Under the pieces are notes generated by a model. It worked only from the letters and a program-made list of their open reading frames with translations. It searched no databases and had not been told where the DNA came from. A stretch of DNA of 16,182 nt, taken from the NCBI GenBank assembly GCA_937877075.1, contig CALEGD010000003.1:1-16182 (forward strand), given 5' to 3'. A program made the translations under genes and the position numbers. The DNA comes from an uncultured Acholeplasmatales bacterium. GTDB lineage: Bacteria > Bacillota_I > Bacilli_A > ML615J-28 > CAG-698. Positions 13,839-16,182 of the stretch are shown here, one piece after another. Position 1 is the first letter of the stretch. Each line of letters opens with the position of its first letter.

Positions 13839-14470
13839 TTTACCACCTTTATATAATAAATAAGATTTCCTTTTTCTTTGAATTTATCTTCATATTCTGT
13901 TGTAATAATATCTTCATCTTTATTTTCGTGAAGATTCAAATTAACTTTTAAAAACTTAAGTTGATGATTATTAAAACTAATGAGACTATATTCAAAGAGT
14001 TGTCGATTATCAGTTTTAAATTCTATTTCACCGGTCTTAGTCAGAATTTCACGATAGACATCAAGAAAACCTTCGGATGTAAGCCTTCTTTTTTCGTGAC
14101 GACTTTTAGGCCAAGGATCGCTGAAATTTAGATAGATCTTATCCACCTCGCCAAAACCAAAGATCTCAGTAAGATTGTTTGCATCGGTTTGAAGTAAAAA
14201 CAAATTTTTTGGACGATTAGCAGCGATCTTTCTTGCAGCTTGTAAGACTACGCTTTCGGAAATTTCTAATCCGAGAAAATTAATATCAGGATACTTTCTA
14301 GCATGTTCTAAAATGAACTTCCCTTTTCCCATTCCGATTTCTAAATGAATCGGATTATCCTTTCCGAAGAAAGTTTTCCAGTTCCCTTTTAATTCCTCAG
14401 GGTTGAACAAAACTATATTTTTGAATGTTTCAAGTTTTTCTCTAGCATTCTTAATTTTCCTGAGTCTCAT
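13835..14470 (-). CDS. trmB: tRNA (guanine-N7-)-methyltransferase
   Basis: TrmB uses S-adenosylmethionine to make m7G46 in the variable loop of tRNAs. The 211-residue protein shows the SAM-binding motif HLEIGMGKGKF (42-52), GLEIS (67-71), the TrmB signature NFSDPWPKSRHEKRRL (115-130), FKTDN (151-155) and the closing TEYE (191-194). The start overlaps the pepV stop as ATGA, and its own stop overlaps the next start as ATGA, so all three genes are translationally linked. Confidence 0.96.
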   Translation of the reverse strand: MRLRKIKNAREKLETFKNIVLFNPEELKGNWKTFFGKDNPIHLEIGMGKGKFILEHARKYPDINFLGLEISESVVLQAARKIAANRPKNLFLLQTDANNLTEIFGFGEVDKIYLNFSDPWPKSRHEKRRLTSEGFLDVYREILTKTGEIEFKTDNRQLFEYSLISFNNHQLKFLKVNLNLHENKDEDIITTEYEDKFKEKGNLIYYIKVVK

Positions 14471-15801
14471 TTTCCTAACTCATAAACAGCTTTTGCTATA
14501 ATAGCAGTTGAGAGTATTAGATCATCTATTTCAAGATACTCATCAACTTGATGAGCAAGTTCCTCACGACCAGGGAAAAGAATTCCAAAGGCAACTCCCT
14601 TTTTTAAAGCTCTTGCATAGGTTCCACCGCCGATGGTCAAAAGAGGAGTTTTGTCATCCCCAGTAAATTCTATATATGCCTGATGCAGAGTTTTAACTAA
14701 AGGGTCATTTTTATCGATATAATGAGGTGTTTGATCAGATCTTACTTTTGCCTCTAAACCATAAGAATCAGCAATCTTTCCAAATTCCTTCAAAAATATC
14801 TCTTTATCCCAATTTATCGGATAACGAAGATTAATTCCTAGACGATCTTCTCCTGTACCAATTTTCAAAAATGCAACATTAACGGTTAAATCTTTCATTT
14901 CAGGATCAGAAAAATCTAAGTTGATACATTTAAAACGAGAATCAGAAAGATTGTCATTTACAAATCGAATAAAGGGGTCATCAATAAAACGGTATAAAAA
15001 CTGGCAAAGTTTAACCAAAGCATTAAGGCCTAAATTTGGTTCCATGGCATGGGCGGCTTTTCCATAAACTACAAGTTCATCACCATACTTTCCTTTTAAA
15101 CCAGTAGCTTCTAGATATTCTGAAAAATCTTTTTCTAAATCCTTTGATATCAAAGCTCTTGCTTCATCGGGGACGACATTATAACGGTCACCCGCTTGAA
15201 ATTTAATACCGGAAGTAGATTTACCGATTATATCAATCGACATAATCCCTTTCTCTCCATAAATTACCGGATAATCCGCATCGGGTGAAAAGCCGACTTC
15301 CGGCATCTCACAATTTTTAAAATACTCTTTGATTCCTCGCCAATTTGTTTCTTCGTCGGTACCGATAATAAGTCTAATTCTTTTATTTGGTTTGAATCCT
15401 AAATCCTTTAACACCTTTAAAGCATATAAAGCAGCAATAGTCGGACCTTTATCATCAATAGCTCCTCGAGCATAAATTCTATTGTCTTCAACCGTTCCTG
15501 AAAACGGAGGATATTTCCAATTTCCCACTGCAGGAACTACATCAACATGGCAAAGGATTCCGACAATTTCCTCACCTTCTCCGAATTCAATATGTCCGGC
15601 AACATTTTTAATATTGCGGACTTTGAAACCCATTTTTTCGCCAAGACTTAGCACATAGTCAAGGCTTTCTCGGATTCCCTCACCAAAAGGAGAAGTAGTT
15701 GACTCTGGGTTTTCCACAAGAGTACTATCAATTTTAAGCAGACCTCGCAGGTCTTCAATAATTTGTTCTTTATTTTTATTTACAGTTTCTAAAATTTTCA
15801 T
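14467..15801 (-). CDS. pepV: M20 family dipeptidase PepV
   Basis: A monomeric cytoplasmic zinc dipeptidase that cleaves a broad range of dipeptides. In 444 residues it carries the M20 metal and catalytic residues: HVDVVP (His85, Asp87), GAIDDKGP (Asp116), GTDEETNW (Glu150/Glu151), SPDADYP (Asp174) and LAHQVDEY (His417), with the PepV lid domain in the middle. GGTGA precedes the ATG. It is the first gene of the operon, reading from an extended -10 promoter that overlaps the sspI control region. Confidence 0.95.
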   Translation of the reverse strand: MKILETVNKNKEQIIEDLRGLLKIDSTLVENPESTTSPFGEGIRESLDYVLSLGEKMGFKVRNIKNVAGHIEFGEGEEIVGILCHVDVVPAVGNWKYPPFSGTVEDNRIYARGAIDDKGPTIAALYALKVLKDLGFKPNKRIRLIIGTDEETNWRGIKEYFKNCEMPEVGFSPDADYPVIYGEKGIMSIDIIGKSTSGIKFQAGDRYNVVPDEARALISKDLEKDFSEYLEATGLKGKYGDELVVYGKAAHAMEPNLGLNALVKLCQFLYRFIDDPFIRFVNDNLSDSRFKCINLDFSDPEMKDLTVNVAFLKIGTGEDRLGINLRYPINWDKEIFLKEFGKIADSYGLEAKVRSDQTPHYIDKNDPLVKTLHQAYIEFTGDDKTPLLTIGGGTYARALKKGVAFGILFPGREELAHQVDEYLEIDDLILSTAIIAKAVYELGK

Positions 15802-15837
15802 TAAATCACCTTTACATTATTATGCCATATTCTTAAT

Positions 15838-15867
15838 GTATATTATACCATTATTTGGGTAAAATTA
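15838..15867 (+). promoter_or_regulatory. Candidate forespore (sigma-F/sigma-G) promoter of sspI
   Basis: GTATA (15838-15842) fits the -35 consensus GYWTA/GHATR. After 15 bases, GGTAAAATTA (15858-15867) fits every defined position of the sigma-F -10 consensus GGNRANANTW. Measured to the sigma-G core the spacing is 18, as in Bacillus, although the core AAAATTA lacks the CAT of CATNHTA. The consensus is from memory. The start would fall near 15875. Confidence 0.5.
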
Positions 15868-15870
15868 AAA
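15842..15870 (-). promoter_or_regulatory. Extended -10 promoter of the pepV operon
   Basis: On the minus strand TGGTATAAT (15850-15842) with TTTTAA (15870-15865) seventeen bases upstream, the same arrangement as before gdpP. The -10 touches the proposed -35 of the divergent sspI promoter. Confidence 0.6.
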
Positions 15871-15896
15871 CAGATATTAGAAAAAGGAGTGTTTAA

Positions 15897-16106
15897 ATGA
15901 ATCTGGATATCAGACAAGCGGTAAAAACCAATTTAGTTAACGCTAGCAACATTGATATTTTGAATACTATCAATGATGCAATGAATATTACCGAGGAGAA
16001 AGTCCTCCCGGGACTTGGTGTGATGTTTGAACTTTACTGGCGAGCAGCAAATGATGAAGAACGAAACCGAATCGCAATGACCATCGCTAATAATATGAAA
16101 CAATAA
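15897..16106 (+). CDS. sspI: Small acid-soluble spore protein, SspI family
   Basis: SspI is a minor small acid-soluble protein made in the forespore and found in the core of dormant Bacillus spores; its exact role is not settled. This 69-residue protein has the family length and matches through the whole chain: MNLDIRQAVKTNL at the start, EEKVLPGLGVMFELYW (33-48), which is nearly the Bacillus block, and DEERNRIAMTIANNMKQ at the end. AGGAGTG lies before the ATG. It is the only plus-strand gene in the window, divergent from pepV, with a candidate forespore promoter upstream and a hairpin terminator downstream. No other sporulation gene is in view. Confidence 0.9.
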   Translation: MNLDIRQAVKTNLVNASNIDILNTINDAMNITEEKVLPGLGVMFELYWRAANDEERNRIAMTIANNMKQ

Positions 16107-16110
16107 AGAA

Positions 16111-16124
16111 ATTCCAATTGGAAT
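16111..16124. repeat. 14-bp perfect palindrome between sspI and its terminator
   Basis: ATTCCAATTGGAAT is fully self-complementary. It may be a weak hairpin in the 3' end of the sspI mRNA or a protein site; nothing else points to a role. Confidence 0.3.
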
Positions 16125-16130
16125 CTCTCA

Positions 16131-16162
16131 GGTTGTTGACAAAGTCAGCAGCCTTTTTCTTT
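16131..16162 (+). terminator. Rho-independent terminator of sspI
   Basis: GGTTGTTGAC-AAA-GTCAGCAGCC forms a 10-bp stem with two G-U pairs, followed by TTTTTCTTT. It lies 24 bases after the sspI stop. Confidence 0.88.
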
Positions 16163-16182
16163 ACTCAAAATAAATTTTATTA

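Noticed and set aside
1..16182. Mycoplasma-type code with TGA as Trp
   Set aside because: TGA serves as the stop of several conserved genes at exactly the expected length, and Trp positions use TGG.

Overview
The window comes from a low-GC, Firmicutes-like bacterium that uses the standard genetic code. TGA ends several genes (the gdpP fusion, trmB, pepV, ssb, the patatin gene), and Trp is encoded by TGG. One gene at the right edge is a clear small acid-soluble spore protein of the SspI type, so the organism or its recent ancestors formed spores. The order rpsF-ssb-rpsR / gdpP-rplI / dnaB is the Bacillus-type order around the replicative helicase. The fused gdpP-rplI gene and compact overlapping operons suggest a lineage near the Erysipelotrichia/Mollicutes-like edge of the Firmicutes. 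That placement is inference.

Left part (1-4341, minus strand): the rpsF-ssb-rpsR transcript starts at a near-consensus promoter (4422-4450) and stops at a hairpin (3315-3341). A second transcript carries a membrane c-di-AMP phosphodiesterase fused in frame to ribosomal protein bL9, then dnaB. dnaB breaks off just after its Walker A motif. The first ~112 bases read on the plus strand as a piece of PTS enzyme I, so the window opens with a chimeric junction that is either a contig-end assembly artefact or a rearrangement.

Middle (4506-12000, minus strand): a CtpE-like P-type ATPase has an unusual ~265-residue outer domain built from four ~64-residue repeats placed before its last membrane helix. 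After it come a patatin-like lipase, a DJ-1/PfpI protein, a PNPOx-fold flavoprotein, an IolW/YdgJ-like dehydrogenase and a DUF3592-like membrane protein. This is the accessory part. It holds an internally deleted second copy of the DUF84 (YjjX-like) gene just upstream of the DJ-1 gene, a probable frameshift at the start of the DUF3592-like gene, and an orphan coding-like remnant on the plus strand at 11328-11471.

Right part (12146-16182): a four-gene minus-strand operon pepV-trmB-M42 peptidase-DUF84 phosphatase with overlapping stop/start codons ends in a strong hairpin. It is transcribed away from sspI on the plus strand. The shared intergenic region carries a housekeeping-type promoter for pepV and, overlapping it, a good match to a forespore (sigma-F/sigma-G) promoter for sspI.

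No tRNA, rRNA, CRISPR array, insertion sequence or phage gene was seen.
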